From: Mesorhizobium sp. | GTDB lineage: Bacteria; Pseudomonadota; Alphaproteobacteria; Rhizobiales; Rhizobiaceae | Reading direction: 5' to 3' | DNA length: 64,000 nucleotides | Assembly: GCA_004020645.1 (NCBI GenBank) | Contig: SAQL01000003.1 | Location: 1-64,000, forward strand | In this document: positions 1 to 7,823 of the stretch, one piece after another | Numbering within the stretch: the first letter of the stretch is position 1 | Layout: every line of letters starts with the position of its first letter | Program-made: the position numbers and the translations under genes | The notes under the pieces: model-generated | What the model was told of the DNA's origin: nothing | The model's input: only the letters and a program-made list of their open reading frames with translations | Databases searched by the model: none

Positions 1-52
1 CACCAAGGCGACTGACCCGAGAACGAGGCAGTTCCTGAGCCAGATTCTTTAG
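1..52 (+). CDS. Amino-acid ABC transporter ATPase, C-terminal end (partial)
   Basis: Frame 2 of the first bases reads the last 16 residues of a protein, ending RTRQFLSQIL before a TAG stop at 50-52. This ending is typical of the GlnQ/HisP-type ATPases of polar amino-acid ABC importers, where the tail often reads (E)RTRxFLxQIL. The rest of the gene lies outside the window. The identification rests on a very short tail, so it is an inference. The next confident gene starts 624 bases downstream. Confidence 0.6.
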   Translation, partial: TKATDPRTRQFLSQIL

Positions 53-676
53 GATGTAGGAGTTTCGGTCCAAAGCTTTCGAGCTATGGGCCCGGCTGGA
101 CCCACCCATCTATGTGAAGCCGTCACCGATGCCGGCTCTCCTCATCGTGCACTAGCTAAGCTAGCTAGAAAGACTGCGGTTGAAGACGAAATACTACTTC
201 GCCTGTGACGGCGAATTGGTGCTATTTGCGCGAACGCCGGACAAGCCGGGATGCCAAACGGAACCCACCCCATACATACGGCAGCAATCTCACTCTCATC
301 ATTCGTGCAATCCCACGGATCGCGTCTACTAGGTGTTCCCCCTCGGTTTTCCGGTTGGGCCTCAAATATAGCGGTACTCTCGAGCTAAGCGGATCGAAGC
401 GGGACATTGTGCTGCGTCGCGATTGCATCAATAGACCGTTTATGGCCCATCCACATACTGCCACAACTCCTCGCAACAAGGAAGATTGCCAGACGCCGGA
501 CGAATGCGCCCCGTTCTCTTCGGGTCAGGACGGGAACGAAACGGGCGCTGCCGAAGGTCGTGCTGGGTTTGCGGTTGAGCGGAGGGCCTTCTGCTGAAAG
601 TCTATGCATTCCGGCACATTCTGCCAAACGCCTGTGGCTATCCTTTACTTATAGGCAGTTTACAGGGATCAGGGAC
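53..676. other. Intergenic region without a recognised gene
   Basis: Open frames of 80-130 codons occur on both strands, but none resembles a known family or has a convincing ribosome binding site. A perfect short palindrome (CTAGCT, one base, AGCTAG) sits at 152-164 and could be a protein-binding site. The promoter of the downstream HAD-kinase-aminotransferase genes must lie here, but no convincing -35/-10 pair was identified. Confidence 0.4.
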
Positions 677-1345
677 ATGGCTCGCTTCCGGCCGAAATAC
701 GTAACCTTCGATTGCCACGGCACGCTGATCAATTTCCAGATGGCGGAAGCCGCTCGGGACCTGCTCGGTCATCTTCTGGATGGGCCGCGCATGGATGAAT
801 TCATCAGGAATTTCCAGGGCTACCGCCTCGATGAGGTGATGCAGGACTGGAAGCCCTATGCGGATGTCGTCCACAATGCGCTCGAGCGCGCATGCCGCCG
901 CAACAACGTCCCCTTCCGTGCCGACGACGCCGAAACGATCTACAATCGCATACCCACGTGGGGACCGCATCCGGACGTGCCCGCGGGATTGGCCAGACTG
1001 GCCAAGGAAATTCCGCTGGTTACCCTGACGAACTCCATGATGGCCCAGATTCCGTCTAACGTGGCAAAGCTCGGTGCGCCCTTTCATGCCGTCTTGACCG
1101 CCGAACAGGCGGGGGCCTACAAGCCGCACTTCAAGGCGTTCGAATACATGTTCGATATGCTCGGATGCGGCCCGGAGGACATAACGCACGTTTCCTCGTC
1201 ATTCCGCCACGACCTGATGTCCGCCTATGATCTGGGCATCAAGAGCAAGGTCTGGGTAAATCGCGGCCATGAGCCGGCCAACTCCTATTACGAGTACACC
1301 GAAATCCGCGATGTGACGCAGCTACCAGGCGTGTTCGGAATCTGA
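677..1345 (+). CDS. HAD-superfamily hydrolase, haloacid dehalogenase type II-like
   Basis: The 222-residue protein starts MARFRPKYVTFDCHGTL. D11 of the DCHGT motif is the expected HAD nucleophile, and the second Asp of phosphatase-type DxD is His, as in dehalogenase-like members. Motif II (LVTLTNS) and motif III (YKPHFKAF) follow in order, then SSSFRHDL as the motif IV region. The ATG at 677 was chosen because the family starts just before the nucleophile; the frame is open further upstream without similarity. It precedes a kinase and a PLP enzyme on the same strand, so it may take part in the same pathway, for example as a phosphatase or dehalogenase. The substrate is not predictable. Confidence 0.85.
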   Translation: MARFRPKYVTFDCHGTLINFQMAEAARDLLGHLLDGPRMDEFIRNFQGYRLDEVMQDWKPYADVVHNALERACRRNNVPFRADDAETIYNRIPTWGPHPDVPAGLARLAKEIPLVTLTNSMMAQIPSNVAKLGAPFHAVLTAEQAGAYKPHFKAFEYMFDMLGCGPEDITHVSSSFRHDLMSAYDLGIKSKVWVNRGHEPANSYYEYTEIRDVTQLPGVFGI

Positions 1346-1671
1346 GGGCGAGGACGGGGCGGAGGCTATCACATCCGTTTTTCGCGCGCTGCCAGCGGAG
1401 CTGGCGCAACCACCGCGAGAATGAGAACTGCTCGGCCTCAAGGGTGGAGCGCTCGACCTTTGGCAGAATGAAGAACACCATTTCCAACAGGTGAGGATCA
1501 TACGAATTGGGTGCTTGCGGCGATCTGGTCCCCGATGAAGAAGCAGGTCGGCACAGTAGCTGCCTGGCTGTGGGACGCGGCCATCTGCCTTGCGCGGCAA
1601 CCTCAACCGACGCCTATTTTCGCGCAGCGGCCGCCATCTTGGCCGTGCGTCAGGACCCCTCGGAGCCGGAC
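1346..1671. other. Gap between HAD gene and kinase, no recognised gene
   Basis: The kinase frame stays open upstream to 1507, but those 55 codons do not look like a kinase N terminus and there is no start with a good ribosome binding site. No terminator or promoter was recognised. The stretch could be the remnant of a lost gene, but nothing specific is visible. Confidence 0.3.
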
Positions 1672-2658
1672 ATGTCGGCGGCACTGCTGAAGCGCCATTA
1701 CGGATTGACGGGATTGATCGCGACATTGTCCTCCGAGGTCGAGCGCACCGCCGAGGTCACCCTGTCGGACGGCCGCCGACGGATCCTGAAGACGTCGACA
1801 AGGCCGGAGGCGATTGACAGCTTCCGTTTCCAAACCGCCGCCATGGCGGCCTTGCAGGGGGCCGCGGGCTTCGTTGCACCAAAAGTGTTTCGGACGAGCA
1901 GCGGCGCCCTGATGTTCGAGGAAGAGGGGGTATCCGGGTACCTGCAGAGCCGGATTGAGGGCGTTCCGCTGCACCGGGAGACGCCTACTCCAGCCCTGCT
2001 TTTCCGAACTGGCAGCGCTCTGGCGCGGCTGGACCGAGCTCTTGAGCTGGTCAGTGTGCCCGCGGCTCATCGTCCCGTTCTTTGGCATGTCGGTTGCTGG
2101 TCGAGGTTGATGGAACTGGAGCAATACCTGCCATCCGGGAGCATTGCCGAGAGCGTACGCGTCGCGATGGCGGAGTATGCGGAGTACGTTGAGCCACAAA
2201 TCTCTGACGTGGCGTGGCAGGTAACGCATAATGATCCCAGCCCATTCAATATGATGGTGACTGGCCAGGGAATGGGTTTCATCGATTTCGGCGATGGCTG
2301 CTGGAGCCCCAGGATCCAGGACCTGGCGATCGCAGCAAGTCACGTCGTCAGGGATCCGGCACTTCCTTTGGGTGGAGCCGAGCATCTTGTTGCCGGCTAC
2401 GCCTCCGTCATTGCACTTTCGGCACTGGAAGCAAGACTGCTCGTCGGACTGATGCGGGCGCGGCAAAGCGCGCTGATCCTCGTCAATTACTGGCGCGCCC
2501 ACCTTTTTCCTGCCGATGCCCAGTACATCAAAAAGAACGTCGCGCGTGCCGAGCACGGCCTTTCCATCCTGGCGCTTCTTGATGTCGCATCGGGCGAGGC
2601 GGCGGTTCTGGCGGCAATATCGTCGGCGGCCGCCAGTAAGGTGAATCGACCAAGTTAA
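1672..2658 (+). CDS. APH-fold small-molecule kinase (hydroxylysine/amino-alcohol kinase-like)
   Basis: This 328-residue aminoglycoside-phosphotransferase-fold protein carries the Brenner motif HNDPSPFN (about residues 190-197) and the metal-binding DFGDG (about 205-209). It lies 21 bases before a class III PLP enzyme of the phospho-lyase subgroup. In animals the same two families form the hydroxylysine pathway (hydroxylysine kinase and phosphohydroxylysine phospho-lyase). By that analogy it may phosphorylate the hydroxyl group of an amino alcohol or hydroxy-amino acid, so that the next enzyme can eliminate phosphate and ammonia. The ATG at 1672 fits the family N terminus. A second copy of this gene pair occurs at 21.8-24.1 kb. 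A homoserine-kinase-like or aminoglycoside role is possible but less likely given the neighbour. Confidence 0.75.
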   Translation: MSAALLKRHYGLTGLIATLSSEVERTAEVTLSDGRRRILKTSTRPEAIDSFRFQTAAMAALQGAAGFVAPKVFRTSSGALMFEEEGVSGYLQSRIEGVPLHRETPTPALLFRTGSALARLDRALELVSVPAAHRPVLWHVGCWSRLMELEQYLPSGSIAESVRVAMAEYAEYVEPQISDVAWQVTHNDPSPFNMMVTGQGMGFIDFGDGCWSPRIQDLAIAASHVVRDPALPLGGAEHLVAGYASVIALSALEARLLVGLMRARQSALILVNYWRAHLFPADAQYIKKNVARAEHGLSILALLDVASGEAAVLAAISSAAASKVNRPS

Positions 2659-2679
2659 TCCTCTAATAGGCAGCAGCAC

Positions 2680-4008
2680 ATGTCCACAGATCTCATGCCT
2701 AATCGCTACAGACCCGGGGAATCTGACCTTCCCAGGCGCGAGGCCGAGTTGATTGCCCGCCGAGACGAAGTCCTGGGGGCCTCCTATCGACTCCAGTACC
2801 GCCGGCCTGTGCACTTCGTTCGCGCGGAGGGAATGTGGCTCTACGATCCGGACGGGCGGGCCTATCTCGACTTCTACAACAACGTGCCGTCTCTCGGCCA
2901 TTGCCACCCGGAAGTGAACGCCGCGATGGCCGAGCAGGCGGGCAGGATCAGCGCCAACACGCGCTATCTCGAGCCGAGACTCGTCGACTATGCCGAGCGC
3001 TTGGTCGATACTTTCCCAAACGAGATCGACCGGGTGGTTTTCACTTGCACAGGGAGTGAATCCAACGATCTGGCCTTGCGCATCGCGCGATTTGCCAGCG
3101 GCAACGAAGGCGTGATCGTTTCTTCCTATGCGTATCACGGCACGAGCGCTGCGGTCGCAGCGGTTTCGCCGAACCTGGGCGATGCCGTCAAGCTCAGCCC
3201 ATTCGTGCGCATGGTATCGCTGCCGGGGCCGGCGGGCGTGTCCGACACCCAGGCTGGTGAGTATTTCGAAGCGCAGGTTCGTTCAGCCATCCTGGATCTG
3301 AACCGTCGGGGCATTGGCGTTGCGGCCCTGCTCTTAGACAGCATCTTTTCCAGCGACGGCGTATGGGTCGATCCACCTGGCTTCATTGCCCGAGGCGTTG
3401 CGGCGGTGCGGGAGGCAGGTGGCCTCGTTATTGCCGACGAGGTTCAGCCGGGCTTTGGACGAACCGGCACCCATATGTGGGGTTTTGAGCAGCACGAAAT
3501 CGTTCCGGATCTGGTTACCCTCGGCAAGCCGATGGGCAACGGATTTCCGATCGGCGCCGTCGTTGGCCGCAAATCCCCGATGGAGCGGTTTGGCGGCACA
3601 GCGCGGTACTCGAACACGTTTGCCGGCAATACGGTTGGCATCGCGACCGCGGACGCCGTACTGACGATCCTGCAACGTGACCAGATCCCTCAGAATGCTC
3701 TTTCCATGGGCCAGCGCCTCCGAGCGGGCGTGGAGAAGGTCGCAAAGCGACATGATGGCGTTCGTGGGATCCGCAACGCCGGCCTCTTCTTTGGCGTCGA
3801 CATGGGACCCGAAGGCACACCGGCGGCAGGCCGTCGTGCTATGGCTTTGGACGTGGTCGACGCGATGCGAGATGACTGCGTCCTTATCAGCACCACGGGG
3901 GCCAACGAGGATACACTCAAGGTACGCCCGCCGCTCGTTTGCCAGGCCGAGCATGTTGACCTCTTCCTGGCATCCCTGGAGCGCGCGCTCATCAAGGTCG
4001 CGGGCTAG
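2680..4008 (+). CDS. Class III PLP enzyme, phospho-lyase subgroup
   Basis: This 442-residue fold-type I PLP protein has the class III signature [11 protein letters not shown] and the PLP lysine in TLGKPMGNG (about residue 282). The sequence YLDFYNNVPSLGHCHP near residue 65 is the hallmark of the subgroup containing ethanolamine-phosphate and phosphohydroxylysine phospho-lyases, not of ordinary omega-transaminases. These enzymes remove phosphate and ammonia from a phosphorylated amino alcohol to give an aldehyde. The gene directly follows a kinase that could supply the substrate. It shares the family-specific motifs with the protein at 21.8-23.1 kb, so the window holds two such enzymes. Transaminase activity remains possible. 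Confidence 0.82.
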   Translation: MSTDLMPNRYRPGESDLPRREAELIARRDEVLGASYRLQYRRPVHFVRAEGMWLYDPDGRAYLDFYNNVPSLGHCHPEVNAAMAEQAGRISANTRYLEPRLVDYAERLVDTFPNEIDRVVFTCTGSESNDLALRIARFASGNEGVIVSSYAYHGTSAAVAAVSPNLGDAVKLSPFVRMVSLPGPAGVSDTQAGEYFEAQVRSAILDLNRRGIGVAALLLDSIFSSDGVWVDPPGFIARGVAAVREAGGLVIADEVQPGFGRTGTHMWGFEQHEIVPDLVTLGKPMGNGFPIGAVVGRKSPMERFGGTARYSNTFAGNTVGIATADAVLTILQRDQIPQNALSMGQRLRAGVEKVAKRHDGVRGIRNAGLFFGVDMGPEGTPAAGRRAMALDVVDAMRDDCVLISTTGANEDTLKVRPPLVCQAEHVDLFLASLERALIKVAG

Positions 4009-4133
4009 CGCGCCGCATATCGGCGAGCAGGTGGCAGGGCCGCGGTTCAGTGCCGACCGAATCCACGCGACGAGGGCGAGATTGGAGTGTCATCCGCTTC
4101 TCAGCCCCTGCTGCAAACGCTAATCACACCGTC

Positions 4134-4615
4134 ATGCATATTCGCCCCGCCTCATCCGCTGACGCTTCCGCCGTCTGGTCGATCATCGAGCCCATGATCC
4201 GAGCAGGAGAAACCTATGCGCTTGATCGCAACCTGAGCCGGGCAGAGGCAATTGCCTACTGGATGGGAGCAGACAAGGAAGTCTTCGTTGCCGAGGAAGC
4301 CGGCGCCATCCTCGGCACCTACTACATTCGGCCAAACCAGGCCGGCGGTGGGCGGCATGTCTGCAACTGTGGATATGTCACAGCGGCTGATGCGACGGGC
4401 AGAGCGTCGCACGCCTTATTTGCGAACATTCAATGGGAACCGCCCGCGCCCACGGCTATCGGGCAATGCAGTTCAACTTCGTGGTGAGCACCAACCGGCG
4501 CGCCATCTCGCTATGGCGGAAGATGGGTTTTGAAGTCGTGGGCACGTTGCCCGGCGCGTTCAGGCACCCGACACATGGCTATGTTGACGCCTTCGTTATG
4601 TATCAAGCGCTATAG
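4134..4615 (+). pseudogene. GNAT N-acetyltransferase broken by a single-base frameshift
   Basis: The first part (start 4134, MHIRPASSADASAVW) reads through the N-terminal half of a GNAT enzyme to about 4403. After that the family sequence continues in another frame: RLICEHS, GYRAMQFNFVVSTN, LWRKMGFEVVGTLPGAF, ending at 4615. Restoring one base near 4403-4405, in the ATGRG(V) acetyl-CoA loop, joins both parts into a normal protein of about 160 residues. The lost base falls in the pyrophosphate-binding loop, so neither fragment should be active. It may be true decay or a sequencing error. It lies 125 bases after the PLP enzyme gene. Confidence 0.85.
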
Positions 4616-4685
4616 GCGAATTTGGCGGGCAGCCGCCTTTCACACTCGACCACAACCGGACAGGCCGCCTGCGGCCGCGAACGTG

Positions 4686-5222
4686 TTATTCGGGCGGTCG
4701 GCTTTGGCAACCACCGCTTCGTTTCGCCAAGCAGACGTATAGGGATTTCCGTTTTGACGGCATTTCACCACTCTCTTGCGCCGGATGGGAAGCGGTCGCG
4801 CAGGTGAAGCAGGAGCGCGAGTCAATCACGAAATCTGGTGATCGACGCCGGACGTCATGCGGCAAACAATTCAAACTGGCGATCATCCGGTCGCCTGTCG
4901 TAGGACCACTTAGACTAGCGCGGCGACGAGCATACTCTTCCTCGAAACGATTACGCTCGAAAAACCAGATGCGCATCAGGGGATAGATCTGCTCGTCATA
5001 CAGGTGCCGCTGTTCGTCGGTCAGCTGCTCGAAATCCCCATCGTCAAGCAGGAAAGCGACCTCATCAACCGGTCGGCCGTCATCGAAATAGCCTTCCTCG
5101 CACATCTCCTCGAGAATGTCGGCGGCGGCTGTTTCAAAAAGGCATTCGTTTTCCTTGTCATCCGACGTCAAACAGAAACGCTGCGGCTCCTGTACAAGTT
5201 CGAGATCGGCGGTATCCGGCAT
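4686..5222 (-). CDS. Hypothetical protein, acidic N-terminal half
   Basis: This open frame of 178 codons starts at an ATG (5222); a GTG at 5258 would add 12 residues. The first 110 residues look protein-like: they are rich in Asp and Glu, with helical segments such as DILEEMCEEGYFDDG and RIWFFERNRFEEEY. The C-terminal 60 residues are of poor composition (many Ser, Arg, Cys), so the true gene may be shorter or the end may be decayed. No family is recognised and no function is proposed. It is convergent with the acetyltransferase remnant. Confidence 0.4.
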   Translation of the reverse strand: MPDTADLELVQEPQRFCLTSDDKENECLFETAAADILEEMCEEGYFDDGRPVDEVAFLLDDGDFEQLTDEQRHLYDEQIYPLMRIWFFERNRFEEEYARRRASLSGPTTGDRMIASLNCLPHDVRRRSPDFVIDSRSCFTCATASHPAQESGEMPSKRKSLYVCLAKRSGGCQSRPPE

Positions 5223-5339
5223 CCTGTCTGGCTGCCATCCGATGCAGCATGCCTTCACGGCCGCTTGGTCGGCCTCGTCCCATACGCCGCAGATGGCGAG
5301 TTCAGCCTCGGGAGCAGGGTAAGGAAACCCCTTAATGTT

Positions 5340-5477
5340 TCAACCATCAATGATGAACCGCGCTGTTGCCGCCTGATCGGCCGTTATGCCGGACTTGTCG
5401 AACACCGCCTGCGCGGCAAGCAAACCGCGGACGATGTCATCGGGCTTGGCTCCCTCGATGTGAATCGTGATGGCCAT
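5340..5477 (-). CDS. Small conserved-type protein (45 residues), divergent from imuA
   Basis: The 45-residue frame starts MAITIHIEGAKPDDIVRG. A GGAG ribosome binding site lies 9 bases before the ATG at 5477; another ATG at 5492 has no such site. It has regular secondary-structure pattern and no rare-composition stretches, which favours a real gene. Its 5' side faces the imuA start and the SOS box at 5580-5594, so it could share LexA control. Function unknown. Confidence 0.5.
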   Translation of the reverse strand: MAITIHIEGAKPDDIVRGLLAAQAVFDKSGITADQAATARFIIDG

Positions 5478-5579
5478 TTTGTATGTCTCCATCGGCTTTT
5501 CGGCAGCCGCCGCGCGGTCTTCCTTTCCTTGCGTTCTCCCTCCTCCTTTCGGAGCCCGATTGACTCTTTGTCGGGATGA

Positions 5580-5594
5580 GAACAAATGTAGAAC
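5580..5594 (+). promoter_or_regulatory. SOS (LexA) box upstream of imuA
   Basis: The sequence GAACAAATGTAGAAC is a perfect match to the alphaproteobacterial LexA operator GAAC-N7-GAAC. It lies 33 bases before the imuA start chosen here. LexA-controlled imuA-imuB-dnaE2 cassettes are established in Caulobacter and rhizobia. Confidence 0.92.
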
Positions 5595-5626
5595 ATATCA
5601 CCGGCTTTCCGCGTTTCAAGGGACAG

Positions 5627-6385
5627 ATGAGTGTATCGGCGCCCCCTGCTGCCATTTCCGAGCTTCGAGAACGCATTGCGCGTCTCGAAGGTGGAAATGC
5701 GCGCATCCGTACGGTTTTGCCGTTCGGAGTGGCCGCGATTGACAGGGTTCTGCCGGGAGGGGGACTGGCTTTTGGCGGTCTGCACGAGGTCGCAGGCGGT
5801 GGAAATGGCGCCGTCGACGCCGCGGCCGCGGCGCTCTTCGCAGCAGGGATTGCCGCGCGCACAGCGGGCAAGGTGCTATGGTGCGTTACTCGGCCCGATC
5901 TGTTCGCGCCGGCGATCGAACAGGCCGGCCTGTCTCCGGGAAGGGTGATCTATGTCGAGGCCGGCGACGAAAAATCCGTTCTCGCCTGTTTCGAAGAAGG
6001 GCTTCGCAGCGGTTTCGGTTCTGTCATCGCCGAAATTGCCCGGCTTTCGATGACGACCTCACGGCGCTTGCAGCTTGCCGCAGAAAGCTCCGGCGCTATC
6101 GGCATCGCCATTCGCCGCTGGCGGCGCCAGACGGAGGCCACGGATTTTGGCCAGCCGACAGCCGCCGAAACTCGGTGGCGGGTGTCGGTCTTGCCGTCGA
6201 CGTCATTGCCGGTGCCGGGCGTCGGACGCGCCCGCTGGCACGTTGAGCTGATCCGATGCCGGGCCGGAGAGAGTGCAGATTTTACAGTGGAGGCTTGCGA
6301 TGCCAAGGGTCGTATCGCTCTTCCTTCCGATGTGGCCGACAGACCGCTTCAGAAGGAAATCGGGCGACGCCGCGCCTCCGTCTGA
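5627..6385 (+). CDS. imuA: ImuA, SOS mutagenesis RecA-like protein
   Basis: The 252-residue protein has the RecA/SulA-like fold of ImuA: AIDRVLPGGGLAFGGLHEV near residue 45 corresponds to the region before the degenerate P-loop, followed by long hydrophobic core segments. ImuA works with ImuB and DnaE2 in error-prone lesion bypass after DNA damage. The ATG at 5627 was chosen because the only upstream ATG (5576) lies before and inside the SOS box. The end overlaps imuB by 86 bases, which suggests translational coupling. Transcription should be induced when LexA is cleaved. Confidence 0.93.
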   Translation: MSVSAPPAAISELRERIARLEGGNARIRTVLPFGVAAIDRVLPGGGLAFGGLHEVAGGGNGAVDAAAAALFAAGIAARTAGKVLWCVTRPDLFAPAIEQAGLSPGRVIYVEAGDEKSVLACFEEGLRSGFGSVIAEIARLSMTTSRRLQLAAESSGAIGIAIRRWRRQTEATDFGQPTAAETRWRVSVLPSTSLPVPGVGRARWHVELIRCRAGESADFTVEACDAKGRIALPSDVADRPLQKEIGRRRASV

Positions 6386-7823
6386 GACGCCGCTCGTCCT
6401 TGTCGGCCGTGATGGTCGTCGCCGTGTCGTGCTCGCCACTGACGCGGCAGCGCACAGTGCTGGCCTGCGTATCGGCATGCCGGCGAGCAAGGCGCAGGCG
6501 CTCGTCCCGGGCCTGATCGTTCATGACGCCGAGCCCGAAGCAGATGTCGAGGCACTCGAGCGGTTGGCGCTGTGGGCGCTGCGCCGCTATGCGCCGATCG
6601 TCGCCGCCGATCCGCCGGATGGCATCGTCATCGATACGACCGGCGCCGACCATCTGCATGGCGGCGAGGCGGCAATGCTTGGCGAGATGGTGCAACGGCT
6701 CGCCGCTGCCCGCATCACGGCCCGGGCGGCGGTGGCCGATAGCTGGGGGGCTGCGCATGCGCTGGCGCGCTTCGGCGGGCGAACGACCATCGTCGTCCCA
6801 TCCATCGAGACAGCGCAGGCAATCCCGCCTTTGCCGATCGCTGCACTTCGTCTTCCCGCCAGCACAGTCGACAGCCTAAGGCGACTCGGCTTCGATACAA
6901 TTGCGGACCTCGCCGCTACGCCACGCGCATCGCTCGCGCTGCGTTTTGGACCGGAACCCGGCCGCCGCCTCGACCAGGCATTTGGACGAGTGAGTGAACC
7001 GATAGAGCCGATCCGGCCAGAGGAGATTGTGGAAGTGCGCCGCAATTTCGCCGAACCGATCGGCGCGGCGGAGACCATCGTCCGCTATACGGGCAAGCTG
7101 GTGGCCGAGCTTTGCGCCGAACTCGAGAAGCGGGGACTTGGCGCACGCCGGCTCGATCTTCTGTTCTTCCGGGTCGACAATCGCATCGAGGCGATCCGCG
7201 TCGGCACAGCAATGCCGGTTCGCGACACGAAGCGCCTGACCCGGCTGCTTACCGACAGAATCGAGACCGTCGATCCGGGGTTCGGGATCGAGCAGATGCG
7301 GTTTGCCGCGACGGCGGCCGAACCACTGCACGCAAAACAGACAATCTCTTCGCTCGCCGAGGCGCCGGAGCCCGACGTCTCTGATGTGATCGACATTCTC
7401 GCCAACCGTGTCGGCGAAGATCGCCTCTATCGCTTCGCCCCGGTGCAGAGCGACGTTCCCGAACGGTCGGTTCAACGCATAGCGCCGATGGCGCCCGACA
7501 CAGGTGGGGGCTGGCCCGGCCATTGGCCGCGCCCATCGCGGCTACTGCCGCGGCCCGAGCCGATCGAGACGGTCGCACTTCTTCCCGACCATCCGCCCGT
7601 GACCTTCACCTGGCGCGGCGTTCGCCGGCGCGTGAAGCGGGCGGACGGCCCGGAACGGGTCTTCGGGGAATGGTGGAAGCGCGACGCCGAGCTCGCGGCG
7701 GTGAGGGACTACTTCCAGGTCGAGGACGAGAACGGCGAACGTTACTGGGTCTACCGTGCCGGCGATGGCGAAGACGCTGCGACCGGATCGCACAAATGGT
7801 TCATGCACGGGATATTCGGATGA
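6300..7823 (+). CDS. imuB: ImuB, catalytically inactive Y-family polymerase homologue
   Basis: This 507-residue Y-family protein begins [16 protein letters not shown]. The polymerase position that normally holds DxDAFYASVE reads FLPMWPTDR, so the metal-binding acidic residues are missing, as is characteristic of ImuB. ImuB acts as a hub that links DnaE2, ImuA and the beta clamp. Little-finger and C-terminal linker regions follow, ending near the conserved [19 protein letters not shown] block. The ATG at 6300 overlaps the imuA end, and its stop overlaps the dnaE2 start (ATGA), consistent with one translationally coupled SOS operon. Confidence 0.93.
   Translation: MPRVVSLFLPMWPTDRFRRKSGDAAPPSETPLVLVGRDGRRRVVLATDAAAHSAGLRIGMPASKAQALVPGLIVHDAEPEADVEALERLALWALRRYAPIVAADPPDGIVIDTTGADHLHGGEAAMLGEMVQRLAAARITARAAVADSWGAAHALARFGGRTTIVVPSIETAQAIPPLPIAALRLPASTVDSLRRLGFDTIADLAATPRASLALRFGPEPGRRLDQAFGRVSEPIEPIRPEEIVEVRRNFAEPIGAAETIVRYTGKLVAELCAELEKRGLGARRLDLLFFRVDNRIEAIRVGTAMPVRDTKRLTRLLTDRIETVDPGFGIEQMRFAATAAEPLHAKQTISSLAEAPEPDVSDVIDILANRVGEDRLYRFAPVQSDVPERSVQRIAPMAPDTGGGWPGHWPRPSRLLPRPEPIETVALLPDHPPVTFTWRGVRRRVKRADGPERVFGEWWKRDAELAAVRDYFQVEDENGERYWVYRAGDGEDAATGSHKWFMHGIFG

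Noticed and set aside
1346..1671. Insertion-sequence remnant before the kinase gene
   Set aside because: No terminal repeats and no transposase motif could be seen in any frame.
1603..3138. Minus-strand open frame of 511 codons
   Set aside because: It lies opposite the kinase and PLP enzyme genes, which have clear catalytic motifs, and has no recognisable domain; GC-rich third positions produce such long antisense frames.
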